Positions 35,241 through 43,678 of a DNA stretch of 64,000 nt are shown here, piece after piece. This DNA is from Bacteroidota bacterium (lineage in GTDB: Bacteria; Bacteroidota; Bacteroidia; AKYH767-A; JAHEYN01). How positions within the stretch are numbered: the first letter of the stretch is position 1; each line of letters begins with the position of its first letter. The stretch lies in the NCBI GenBank assembly GCA_023251555.1, contig JAHEYN010000014.1, forward strand, positions 1 to 64,000. The letters are read 5' to 3'. The position numbers were made by a program, and so were the translations under genes. Below the pieces are notes generated by a model. That model was not told the origin of the DNA and did no database searches. It worked only from the letters and a program-made list of their open reading frames with translations.

Positions 35241-36750
35241 TCACCACTTCAGCAAAAGTTTTCTTTTCAATTTTACTTTCGAGCCAGGAAATAAAATCGA
35301 AGTATTCGAAAGGCTTCCGCTCGTAGCTGTCGGACGATAATTTTTCCAGTTCCGTTTTCAGATACCTGAAATTATCAAGCAGTCTGGATTTTGTGTCAGC
35401 TCCGGGCAAACGGTTCCGGATGAAAGAGAGGAATAAATCTTCAAACTTATATAGCCTCTGATGCCTGAGCAGGAAGCGGTATACTGATCTGGTAAGATAT
35501 TCCACGAGATCGGTATTGCCAAGCTCATAATGTACAATGATGCCGAGGAAACGGGCGAAGACGAGGATGTCCGTCCGGAGATTGCTAAGATTAAAATTTG
35601 TAAAAAGACGGTTAAGCCATTGAATGGATTCTTTTAATGCTCCTGTACCGAAGCAGGCCACAGCCATATAGTAATGAATGATTATCTGCTGTTCGATACT
35701 GAAAAATTCCGTATGCTCCCGGTCTGAAAGAGTTTTCCCGGTAATCTCTTTTGCTTTCTGGAATTTGCCTGTCTGTATAAAGAAGCCGGCACTCATGATA
35801 ACCTGCATCGCCCTGATCCTGTGCTGAAGGGGACCGGAAGTACTTTGTATGTTTTTTAATTTTTCCAGCGCAGGAGGAATAAGCCGGTAGCGCTTCAGCA
35901 TAAAACAGATATTGATAAAATCCGTGATAAGCACATACTGAAGCCTCGAATATTCCGGCGGAAGCGATTTGCTGAAACAGTTAACGGCGGCACTGGTATA
36001 TTTAAAAGCTTCAGGATAATTATTCTGTGCAAAATAAAACATGTGCCGGAAGAGGTAATAGTGCAGGCGGGACCGCAGGGGGAGCGAAGAGGGTGTAACC
36101 TTTGGAAGGCTGCGGGCAATGGTTTTATAGTTTTCAAACCTGGAGCCGCTCCTGCTGGATCCTTCTTTATGGAGATCATACACTATGAAAAAATACTCCT
36201 TATAAAATTTCATATTGGAGGAATAGGAATTCCATGCTGAGAAGAAATCACCGAAAGTACCGGAAAACTGTTTTTCATCTCCCCCGGGATTAAACTGCCT
36301 GTTCAGCAGGAAATATATTTTTTCTTCCTGTATTCTGGAAAGAAGCCAGTAATGCTCATACTTCTCTGCATCCTTTGCTGCTCCCGAGAGAATCCTTGCC
36401 GCCGCCTTATACACACCCTTGTCCGCCAGAATTCTTGCCTTCTGCAGCCGGCCGGCTATCCGTGCTTCAGAATAGCGGTCTTCGTGGTAAAGGCACAGGG
36501 ATTTCAGTATCAGCTCAAACAGGTCCTGCTTGGCTTTTTTAAAATGTTTACCGAGAAAAGGATCTGCCGAAAATTTCTTTTTCAATGCCTCTTCATCATA
36601 ATGCTCCTGTGCTGCAATGGAATCGAACAGCTCCGTTATCTTACGCTCAGCACCTTTCCGGTGAAGCCCTGCAAAAATCTTAACGTGTCTCTTTTCTGTG
36701 CGGCTAAGTTCCCTGATTAACTGGAACAAGGAAGTGTCAGGTTTTTTCAT
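35215..36750 (-). CDS. Helical-repeat (TPR-like) protein of unknown function
   Basis: 511 residues, soluble, no signal peptide. It is rich in Leu, Lys, Phe and Tyr, with successive amphipathic helices such as YWLLSRIQEEKIYFLLNRQF and AVACFGTGALKESIQWLNRL, suggesting TPR-type repeats over residues 60-430. The opening LFQLIRELSRTEKRHVKIFA is distinctive. I believe similar proteins of about 500 residues occur in several copies in some Bacteroidota, but no function is known. The end of the gene overlaps the possible remnant before rfbH. It may or may not share its transcript with the sugar operon. Confidence 0.72.
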   Translation of the reverse strand: MKKPDTSLFQLIRELSRTEKRHVKIFAGLHRKGAERKITELFDSIAAQEHYDEEALKKKFSADPFLGKHFKKAKQDLFELILKSLCLYHEDRYSEARIAGRLQKARILADKGVYKAAARILSGAAKDAEKYEHYWLLSRIQEEKIYFLLNRQFNPGGDEKQFSGTFGDFFSAWNSYSSNMKFYKEYFFIVYDLHKEGSSRSGSRFENYKTIARSLPKVTPSSLPLRSRLHYYLFRHMFYFAQNNYPEAFKYTSAAVNCFSKSLPPEYSRLQYVLITDFINICFMLKRYRLIPPALEKLKNIQSTSGPLQHRIRAMQVIMSAGFFIQTGKFQKAKEITGKTLSDREHTEFFSIEQQIIIHYYMAVACFGTGALKESIQWLNRLFTNFNLSNLRTDILVFARFLGIIVHYELGNTDLVEYLTRSVYRFLLRHQRLYKFEDLFLSFIRNRLPGADTKSRLLDNFRYLKTELEKLSSDSYERKPFEYFDFISWLESKIEKKTFAEVVKSKAGKTV

Positions 36751-36968
36751 TTGAAAAGTTACTTTATTTTTATAATAAGATAAACATGTATGTGTTATAT
36801 TATACTTTAAATATAGATATTTGCAGTTATCTATTTTTCAGTAAAATTACATTAAAATATAATAATGAAAAGTTACTTATAAAAGATAATGGCTTGCCAA
36901 AACTGACTCCTGCTTCCTATCTTTCGGTTACAATAACAATTACAAGGCAGTTTAATCTGTTTATTCCT

Positions 36969-38819
36969 ATGAAAAAGAAATACCTGATTACAGCACTTAT
37001 GTTTGCGGCCATGAATAGCACGCATGCCCAAACGGCATTCCAGCAAACTTTTGGCAGAACAAGTGCGGATAATACTTATTGCGTGGATCAAACAACGGAC
37101 GGAGGATACGTCCTGACCGGATACACGGGATCGGATGTATGCCTGATTAAGACATCCTCGGACGGGACTATGGAATGGTCCAAAGCGCTGGGAGGCACAG
37201 CCACAGACTACGGATATTCCGTGCAGCAGACATCCGACGGGGGATTTATCATAACCGGCTACACTCAAAGTTTCGGGGCAGGAGGCTGGGATGTTTACCT
37301 GATAAAAACTTTATCCGACGGCACCATAGCCTGGACAAAAACGTATGGCGGGACAGGCGCCGACTATGCCCAGTCTGTTCAGCAAACTACCGACGGAGGA
37401 TATATCATTGCCGGCTATACACCCAGCTTCGGGGCAGCCGGAGATAATGTTTACCTGATAAAAACCAATGCTTCGGGAAACATCGGGGGCGGGCAGGGAT
37501 GGGCAAAAACATACGGGGGAACAGGTTTGGATTACGGGTATTTTGTCCGGCAAACCTCAGACGGGGGATATATTATTTCCGGAGGAACAACATCTTACGG
37601 GGCGGGCGGAATGGATGTATATCTCCTCAAAACCTCACCGGACGGAACATTGCAATGGACTAAAACTTTCGGCGGAACAAAACCGGATTACGGCGAATCG
37701 GTTCAGCAAACTGCCGACGGGGGATTTATTATCGGCGGGTATACCAGCAGCTTTGGAGCAGGCAACTCCGATATGTATCTCCTGAAAACTTCATCGGACG
37801 GAACATTGCAATGGACTAAAACATACGGCGGAACAGGATGGGACTACGGGTACTCTGTTCAGCAGACCACTGACGGAGGGTTTGTTATTGCAGGTGAAAG
37901 CAACCTGGGAACAGGGAGTTATGATTTCTTCCTGGTTAAAACCACCTCTGACGGCTCAGTCCAATGGACACAAACCTTCGGGGGAACATCAGCAACGGAA
38001 ATAGCAAACTCCGTTCAGCAAACCGCTGACGGTGGGTATATTATTGCAGGTGAAACCAACACCTTCGGAGCAGGAAGCGCTGATTTTTTCCTGGTTAAAA
38101 CGGATGCCAACGGGGATGTCGGGTGCAACCAGGCTACCCCGCTAAATCCTGTGCCCGGCTCAGGCGGTGCATCAGGTACGGGGGGAACGGCAAGTTCAGG
38201 CGGTGCTGCAAATTCCGGCGGTACAGCAAGCAGCCCCGCAATTATTGCAAACACGCTTTGTGCAACACTCGGATTAAAGTTATTAAACTTTACGGCCAGT
38301 CCTGGCAAAAATGGGGTTGACCTGCAATGGAGCTCCGTTACCGGTCCCGCAAATGATTTTTTCGCTGCCGAGAGAAGTTATGACGGAACAACTTTTGAAA
38401 CAATAGCAAAAATTAAAATCACCAGTACTTCCGGTATAGCAGAAAATTATTCACTCATTGACGAACATCCCCCCGCCGGAATAATATACTACCGGCTGAA
38501 ACAGATTGATTATGACGGAACTTTATCCATTTCAAAAATTATCATGGTCAATACAGAACAACATAATAACACAGAAATTTATCCATATCCCAATCCGGCC
38601 TCTGATGTTGTAACCATCGGGCGAGAGGGGAACCACCAGGCATCTTCCGGGAATACCGCAGCCGGAAAAGCAGAAATAATTATCTGTGATATCTTTGGCA
38701 GGAAACTCATCAGACAGGATGATATGCAATATCCTGCTCTCATTAACATACAGGGACTGCCTGCAGGTATATACTTCGTAATGTCAGAAGGCATGCAAAC
38801 AATGTTTGTTAAAGAATAA
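36969..38819 (+). CDS. T9SS type A cargo: seven-repeat beta-propeller protein
   Basis: 616 residues from the ATG at 36969, which starts a clear signal peptide (MKKKYLITALMFAAMNSTHAQ); the frame is open further upstream to 36786 but without a signal. Seven repeats of about 50 residues each carry a QQTxDGGYIIAGYT core and a KTSSDGTLQWTKTYGG core, suggesting a seven-bladed propeller. After a Gly/Ser linker (around 395-425) comes an Fn3-like stretch, then the sorting domain (YPNPASDVVTI to the C-terminal lysine) that directs export by T9SS. Adjacent repeats are nearly identical in DNA, a sign of recent expansion. Ligand unknown. Confidence 0.88.
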   Translation: MKKKYLITALMFAAMNSTHAQTAFQQTFGRTSADNTYCVDQTTDGGYVLTGYTGSDVCLIKTSSDGTMEWSKALGGTATDYGYSVQQTSDGGFIITGYTQSFGAGGWDVYLIKTLSDGTIAWTKTYGGTGADYAQSVQQTTDGGYIIAGYTPSFGAAGDNVYLIKTNASGNIGGGQGWAKTYGGTGLDYGYFVRQTSDGGYIISGGTTSYGAGGMDVYLLKTSPDGTLQWTKTFGGTKPDYGESVQQTADGGFIIGGYTSSFGAGNSDMYLLKTSSDGTLQWTKTYGGTGWDYGYSVQQTTDGGFVIAGESNLGTGSYDFFLVKTTSDGSVQWTQTFGGTSATEIANSVQQTADGGYIIAGETNTFGAGSADFFLVKTDANGDVGCNQATPLNPVPGSGGASGTGGTASSGGAANSGGTASSPAIIANTLCATLGLKLLNFTASPGKNGVDLQWSSVTGPANDFFAAERSYDGTTFETIAKIKITSTSGIAENYSLIDEHPPAGIIYYRLKQIDYDGTLSISKIIMVNTEQHNNTEIYPYPNPASDVVTIGREGNHQASSGNTAAGKAEIIICDIFGRKLIRQDDMQYPALINIQGLPAGIYFVMSEGMQTMFVKE

Positions 38820-38843
38820 AACATGTTAACCTGGATTAAAAAG

Positions 38844-40340
38844 ATGAACAAAAGAACATTATCATTTCAACTGCTCTTCTCCGCCCTGCTTCCCGCCACA
38901 TTCTCTCTGGCACAGAGCTGGAGTGCAAAAACCCCCTTCGGAGGCTCTGCAAGGGAGGGATCTGTAGGTTTTTCCATCGGCACCAAGGGTTACATGGCCA
39001 GCGGATACGACGGCGCCCGTAAACAGGATCTGTGGGAATATGACCAGGCAGGCAACAGCTGGATGCAGAAAAACAGTTTTACCAACCCGGGTAGAAATGC
39101 GTCCTCTGCCTTTGTGATAGGAACCAAAGCATACGTGGGAGGAGGAATTTCTGGACTTAACCCCGATGCGGTGTTTATGGAATGGGACCAGGGTTCAAAT
39201 GCATGGTCTACCAAAACCAGCTTCGGCGGAGGCGGACGGGAACTGATGGCTTCTTTTGCCATCGGAACCAAAGGGTATTTTGCTACAGGTTATGACTTCG
39301 CGAACGGTGCATATAATGACCTCTGGGAGTGGAACCAGGGCACCAATGGCTGGACACAGAAAAACAGTCTGCCCGGCAGCATCAGGCACAGCGGCATTGG
39401 GTTTTCCATAGGAACAAAAGGATACGTCGGCCTGGGAAATGATGACGGTATGCCCATTACCTTCCTGAATGACCTCTGGGAGTGGGACCAGGGAGGCAAT
39501 TCATGGTCTGCCAAAACCAGCCTTCCTGCCGCAGGGCGCTGGGGAGCCGTGGCTTTTACCATAGGAACCAAAGCATACGTTGGCACGGGCGGCGTGGGAG
39601 CATCCACTTATACCACCGAGTTCTGGGAATGGAGCCAGACCGGCAATTCGTGGACCCAGCTTGCAAATTTCGGAGGATCGGCAAGGCATTCCGCTGCAGG
39701 CTTCTCCATCGGTACCTGCGGGTACATAGGAACAGGTAATGACGGAGCCTATAAGCAGGACTTCTATGAATATTGTACTGCAGCCCTGCCCGTTAGTGTT
39801 TATTCTTTTGACGCAGCCTGTGCCGGAAACAATGAAGTGAATGTTTCCTGGGAAACAGCTTCCGGAAAAAACAACGACTATTATGTTCTTGAACGGAGCT
39901 ATGACGACATGTACTGGGAGCCTCTTACAAGAATCAAAGTTGCCGGAAACAGTCAGGGCAGGAATACATACGAATATACTGATCATCCCGGCGCCGCATC
40001 TTCAGGCAGGGAAACAATATATTACCGCCTGCAGGAAACCGCTTACAGCGGGCAGTACCAGTATTTCGGTCCTGTTACTGCAAGCTGTGCAGCCTCCGGG
40101 AGTCCTGTTGTTGTCTGGCCTTCCTCAGGCAATGGTGTTTTCACGGTAACAACCCGTTCATTCAGGATCCGGTCCGTGGAGTTATTTGATATGTTCGGAA
40201 GAAAACTTGAGATTCTCCCTGCTCCTTTGGGACAAGAACAATTTATGCTTGACCTTGGCAGCCATGGCAGCGGGGTCTACTATCTGTGTCTGAAAGGAGC
40301 AGAAGCCAGCGTGGCAAGGAAGATTCTCATCTCCAGGTAA
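38844..40340 (+). CDS. T9SS type A cargo: six-repeat Kelch-like propeller protein
   Basis: 498 residues from the ATG at 38844 (signal peptide MNKRTLSFQLLFSALLPATF); an ATG at 38823 would add seven residues. Six repeats of about 49 residues carry the pattern GxxRxxxxxFxIGTKxYxGxG ... DLWEWDQ ... NSWxxKxxF. The first strand after the signal (SWSAKTPF) could close the last blade. An Fn3-like region (about 320-420) and a type A sorting tail (WPSSGNGVFTV, ELFDMFGRKLE) follow. The same repeats occur in the type B protein at 49580-51541. It is 24 bases after the preceding propeller gene and may be co-transcribed. Confidence 0.86.
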   Translation: MNKRTLSFQLLFSALLPATFSLAQSWSAKTPFGGSAREGSVGFSIGTKGYMASGYDGARKQDLWEYDQAGNSWMQKNSFTNPGRNASSAFVIGTKAYVGGGISGLNPDAVFMEWDQGSNAWSTKTSFGGGGRELMASFAIGTKGYFATGYDFANGAYNDLWEWNQGTNGWTQKNSLPGSIRHSGIGFSIGTKGYVGLGNDDGMPITFLNDLWEWDQGGNSWSAKTSLPAAGRWGAVAFTIGTKAYVGTGGVGASTYTTEFWEWSQTGNSWTQLANFGGSARHSAAGFSIGTCGYIGTGNDGAYKQDFYEYCTAALPVSVYSFDAACAGNNEVNVSWETASGKNNDYYVLERSYDDMYWEPLTRIKVAGNSQGRNTYEYTDHPGAASSGRETIYYRLQETAYSGQYQYFGPVTASCAASGSPVVVWPSSGNGVFTVTTRSFRIRSVELFDMFGRKLEILPAPLGQEQFMLDLGSHGSGVYYLCLKGAEASVARKILISR

Positions 40341-40405
40341 TACGGCGGTTTTCCTGTCTCCGTATTTGTGAAATGCTATTCGTCATTCTGCAGAATTATT
40401 TTTTA

Positions 40406-40413
40406 TAAATTTG
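40406..40413 (+). promoter_or_regulatory. Promoter -7 element before the 159-residue exported protein
   Basis: TAAATTTG matches TAnnTTTG exactly and ends only 4 bases before the ATG at 40418. If real, the mRNA is leaderless or translation begins at an in-frame TTG at 40442. Confidence 0.4.
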
Positions 40414-40417
40414 TCTG

Positions 40418-40897
40418 ATGCAGAAAAGCAATTTCGCCCGGTTGAAACGGAGTTCTCCTGCCGGTAGCCGGAAGAAAAATTTTATTGTGATTCTTTTCCT
40501 TCTTCCGTCTTTTTCTTTTGCCGCCGGGAATGCAGATCTGTTTAAACTGGATGAGCCGGCAGTCAGAGCCATGTTTAAGAATCTTGATGCCACCGAAAAG
40601 TACATGACGGATTACGGGTACGGAAACATTTCATCCGGCAACTACGGGATGATGCCCGATACATCCCTCGCTAAAGCAGAAGAGCATAACCCCTGGGGTG
40701 TTCCCTCTTTCTTATGGGGATGCTGCCTTAATTTCCCCGGCTTTCTGGTTGTGAAAAAATACGAGGGTGGGAAAAAGGAGCGGAATGAAGCATTTCTGGG
40801 ATGCGCGGCAAATTCCTGCATATTATATTTTGGGATGGTGTATTTAGTCAATTCCAACTACAACTTTCATTCAGTCATCTCCCTGCTGGTACAGTAA
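40418..40897 (+). CDS. Small exported protein of unknown function
   Basis: 159 residues. A basic stretch and hydrophobic run (RKKNFIVILFLLPSFSFAAG, 18-37) predict export, possibly starting at a TTG nine residues in. The C-terminal part has NPWGVPSFLWGCCLNFPGFLVV (around 90-110) and a second hydrophobic segment, ANSCILYFGMVYLVN (about 131-145), so it may sit in the inner membrane. No family recognised. It converges on the YhhQ gene with a 14-base gap. Confidence 0.6.
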   Translation: MQKSNFARLKRSSPAGSRKKNFIVILFLLPSFSFAAGNADLFKLDEPAVRAMFKNLDATEKYMTDYGYGNISSGNYGMMPDTSLAKAEEHNPWGVPSFLWGCCLNFPGFLVVKKYEGGKKERNEAFLGCAANSCILYFGMVYLVNSNYNFHSVISLLVQ

Positions 40898-40911
40898 CCC
40901 TTTCCTGTTAC

Positions 40912-41619
40912 CTATTCACTTACCCTGTGGTGAAGTGATTCTTCTGCCGAATGAATGACAGCTCTGTGTGCATCCTCATCGCCGAGGTACCTGTTGATCA
41001 GGTAATGAGCAAGGTAAATGAGGGGCGTAAGAGCCACCGCAATGAGCAGCTTGCACGTATAGCCTGTGAAGGCTGCGTTTAAAAAAACTTTCGTGCTCAT
41101 TTTTCCGGGCAGCCAGAATGCAATGCCGAGCACCACAAAAGTGTCTATAAGCTGCGAGATCACAGTGGACCCGGTGGATCGCAGCCAGATATATTTTCCG
41201 CCGGTCTTTTCTCTCAGCATCCAGAAAATAAAAACATCAATCATTTGTGATAAAAGGAAAGCTGTTATACTTCCTGCAATTATCCACATGGACTGCCCGA
41301 ATACCGCACTGAACTGCTCGTCGGTTACCGTGGAGATGCCGGCAGCTTTTGTTCTCAGTGAAAAGAAAAGAATGACAAACGCATACGCAATGAGCGCCGC
41401 AGTGATGAGCGATAATTTCCTGACTCCTTTTTTACCATAGAATTCATTGATGACATCGGTAGCAAGAAACACCACCGGCCATGGGATAATACCAATGCTC
41501 ATGATAAAAGGACCAATCTGTATCAGCTTGCCCCCGATAAGTTCGGCGACCACTGCATTGGTGATGAAGATCCCGGCAAGAATTATGAAGACCAATCCCC
41601 GTTTTGAGTTGAAGAACAT
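40912..41619 (-). CDS. yhhQ: Queuosine precursor transporter (YhhQ/VUT family)
   Basis: 235 residues with six membrane segments. Family signature text: ANAVVAELIGGK near residue 20, PWPVVFLATDVINEFYGKKG around 47-66, and WLRSTGSTVISQLIDTFV around 145-162. YhhQ imports preQ0/preQ1, the deazaguanine bases used to make queuosine in tRNA. No que genes lie in the window. It may be read as a separate unit from the TPM genes upstream. Confidence 0.9.
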   Translation of the reverse strand: MFFNSKRGLVFIILAGIFITNAVVAELIGGKLIQIGPFIMSIGIIPWPVVFLATDVINEFYGKKGVRKLSLITAALIAYAFVILFFSLRTKAAGISTVTDEQFSAVFGQSMWIIAGSITAFLLSQMIDVFIFWMLREKTGGKYIWLRSTGSTVISQLIDTFVVLGIAFWLPGKMSTKVFLNAAFTGYTCKLLIAVALTPLIYLAHYLINRYLGDEDAHRAVIHSAEESLHHRVSE

Positions 41620-41667
41620 GATGTTTGTTTTTTAAAATGTTAACGCCTGTCCGGTGAAGTGCCGGAT

Positions 41668-42480
41668 CTACCAGCTTCCGCTTGCTCCTCCGCCCCCGAA
41701 GCTTCCGCCCCCGAAACCTCCGAAGCTGCTTCCACCGAAGCTCCCGCTTCCGGAGGAGAAGTCAGACCAGCTCCCCCGGCTCCGCCTCGTTGCCATGTTA
41801 AGCAATGTCCATGCAGCCCAGAAGGGAATATGGTTCCGGGCAGAGTAGGTACGCGTTCTCATAACCCTGCTGAATACTGCGATAGCCATGATAAAACCGA
41901 AGATCAGCACCAGGAACCAGGGAAAAGACTCCTGCCTCTTTTTTACATAATCCCCTGCGCTGAACTCCCTGGATGCAAGAGACATCAGCACATCCGTGCC
42001 GCGGTTCAGCCCTTCGTAATACCGCCCTTCCTTAAAGGCCGGCTTCATCTCCGTTTCGATGATTCTTTTCGCCGCTCCGTCTGTGATCACTGCTTCCAGC
42101 CCGTATCCTACCTGTATGCTCAGTTTACGGTCGCCCATGGCCGCTAATACCAACACCCCGTTATTTTTTTCTTTCTGCCCTATGCCCCATTTTTCGCCAA
42201 GCTGTGCCGCATAGTCGTTGATGTCATAATCCCCCACTGATTGCATCAGTACCACGGCTATCTGCGTGGAGGTAGAATCGCCGAAGGCCGAGAGTTTACT
42301 CTCCAGCGCCTGCTTTTCCGAATCAGTCAGCGTCCCTGTGTAATCAGCAACAAGAGTGGATGGCGCAGGAGGAAAGTCGGAAGATGGAAAAACTGCTCCG
42401 GGCATAAAAAAAAGCATGGCTGCGGAGAACCATTTAAGGGGCAGCCTTCCGGCAATGTTATTTACCGAAAACAAATTCAT
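41668..42480 (-). CDS. TPM-domain membrane protein with a Gly/Ser-rich tail
   Basis: 270 residues: signal segment (about 14-32), TPM domain (about 40-165) with LVADYTGTLTDSEKQALE and NNGVLVLAAMGDRKLSIQVGYGLE, one membrane segment (about 183-203), and a tail of SFGG/SFGGGG units ending in GASGSW. This is the YgcG-like plan common in Bacteroidota. The start overlaps the preceding TPM gene by 23 bases. TPM domains are linked to membrane protein and photosystem repair in plants; the bacterial role is unclear. Third gene of a lemA-TPM-TPM unit. Confidence 0.87.
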   Translation of the reverse strand: MNLFSVNNIAGRLPLKWFSAAMLFFMPGAVFPSSDFPPAPSTLVADYTGTLTDSEKQALESKLSAFGDSTSTQIAVVLMQSVGDYDINDYAAQLGEKWGIGQKEKNNGVLVLAAMGDRKLSIQVGYGLEAVITDGAAKRIIETEMKPAFKEGRYYEGLNRGTDVLMSLASREFSAGDYVKKRQESFPWFLVLIFGFIMAIAVFSRVMRTRTYSARNHIPFWAAWTLLNMATRRSRGSWSDFSSGSGSFGGSSFGGFGGGSFGGGGASGSW

Positions 42481-42898
42481 CAGGCAGTTCGTTGATATCG
42501 TTTTTACTGCGGGGAAAATATTTTTTCAGCGCCTCCCCGGAACGTATGATACCCCGGCACAGTCCTTCTGCGAACCGGCTTTCCCGGAAAGCCTCCTGCA
42601 TCTCTTCTTTTATCCCGTCCCAGAAACCGTGGTGCACCCTGGCATGTATGCCTGCATCCCCGAGAATGGCAAATTTTTTATCTTCCGCGGCAAGGTAAAA
42701 CAGCACCCCGTTGCGTGCGGAGGTCTCATGCATCTTTAGCTCTTTGAATACGGCTGCAGCCCTGTCGAGTATATTTTCCCCGCATCTCCGGTCAATGAAA
42801 AGCCTTATCTCTCCTGATGTTTCCTGTTCCGCACGGCGTATCGCAGAGAGGATCTCATCCCGCTCCTCCGGGGTGAAAAAATCAGCAGGGTTAAACAT
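42458..42898 (-). CDS. TPM-domain protein, soluble
   Basis: 146 residues without a signal peptide. The TPM domain covers most of it: FTPEERDEILSAIRRAEQET near the start, then GEIRLFIDRRCGE, NGVLFYLAAEDKKFAILGDA and HARVHHGFWDGI. It lies between lemA (one-base overlap) and the larger TPM protein (23-base overlap). The three genes are a common set in Bacteroidota, suggesting one envelope-related function that has not been defined. Confidence 0.87.
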   Translation of the reverse strand: MFNPADFFTPEERDEILSAIRRAEQETSGEIRLFIDRRCGENILDRAAAVFKELKMHETSARNGVLFYLAAEDKKFAILGDAGIHARVHHGFWDGIKEEMQEAFRESRFAEGLCRGIIRSGEALKKYFPRSKNDINELPDEFVFGK

Positions 42899-43491
42899 CA
42901 GTTGAATTTTACCTCCGGAGCTTTCTCAGCTCCTTTGGCCGCCTCGAAGTACGCTTTTTCCCTGAAGCCGAACATGCGTGCAATCACGTTATTCGGGAAA
43001 GAGAGAATGTAAGTATTAAAGTTCTGCGTTGCTTCGTTGTATTTCCTGCGTTCTGTATTCACGCGGTTTTCGGTTCCGGAAAGCTCCGACTGAAGTTCCG
43101 AGAAGTTCTGAACGGCTTTCAGGTCAGGGTATTTCTCAACCACCACGAGAAGACGGCTCAGCGCCGATTCCATCTGGTTGGCAGCCGCAACCCGCTCGTC
43201 GGCAGAAAGATTTTTGTTATCCCAGTTAACTTTCGCCTGCCCCACCTGCGCACGCATGGAGGTTACTTCCGTAAGCGTTGACTTTTCAAAATTGGCATAG
43301 CCCTGCACGGTGTTTACAAGATTGGGAATGAGGTCCATCCTGCGCTGGTAGGAAGCCTCGACGTTGCCCCACTGCTCTTTTACCCTTTGAGCCAGCCCCA
43401 CCATGGTGTTGTATGGCGATATCATTGTAAGGTAGCCCGCAAACAGGACTGCCAGTATAATTCCGATAATAATCCAGGATCTCCTGCTCAT
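42898..43491 (-). CDS. lemA: LemA family protein
   Basis: 197 residues with an N-terminal membrane anchor (about 6-24), then a helical domain with YNTMVGLAQRVKEQWGNVEA, YQRRMDLIPNLVNTVQGYA and the conserved FPNNVIARMFGF near the C-terminus. The name comes from a Listeria antigen; the biological role is not known. First gene of the lemA-TPM-TPM operon, preceded by a perfect -7 element. Confidence 0.93.
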   Translation of the reverse strand: MSRRSWIIIGIILAVLFAGYLTMISPYNTMVGLAQRVKEQWGNVEASYQRRMDLIPNLVNTVQGYANFEKSTLTEVTSMRAQVGQAKVNWDNKNLSADERVAAANQMESALSRLLVVVEKYPDLKAVQNFSELQSELSGTENRVNTERRKYNEATQNFNTYILSFPNNVIARMFGFREKAYFEAAKGAEKAPEVKFN

Positions 43492-43519
43492 AATAAATGG
43501 TTTTAAAGGTTATTGAGTG

Positions 43520-43527
43520 CAAAGGTA
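43520..43527 (-). promoter_or_regulatory. Promoter -7 element for the lemA operon
   Basis: Read on minus: TACCTTTG, an exact TAnnTTTG match, 28 bases before the lemA ATG at 43491. Confidence 0.5.
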
Positions 43528-43530
43528 TAT

Positions 43531-43604
43531 AAATTGGTATTAAACCCGGACAAGTTCCGGACCCTCTCGTCCGCCTTCGCGTTCCGCTACGGTGGATTAA
43601 ATTG
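43531..43604 (+). repeat. Dispersed hairpin repeat, copy B (core inverted)
   Basis: Shares AAATTGGTATTAA, the C/G-rich block and CTCTCGTCCGCC with copy A at 8976. Its stem is TCCGCC (43570-43575) with GGTGGA (43591-43596). The 15-nt loop TTCGCGTTCCGCTAC is the reverse complement of the loop in copies A and C apart from one or two bases. It lies between the lemA promoter and the end of tilS. Confidence 0.7.
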
Positions 43605-43678
43605 AGGAATAACAGGATGGAAAAATGACCGCCAAACGGAATCCTTTTGACCACAGGGGAAGAAGCACATCCTCCATA

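Noticed and set aside
36786-36968. Longer N-terminus for the seven-repeat propeller protein
   Set aside because: AT-rich upstream sequence with no signal; a clear signal peptide begins at 36969.
36969-38110. CRISPR-like or minisatellite array
   Set aside because: The repeats are about 150 bp, in frame, and encode protein repeats; there are no spacers.
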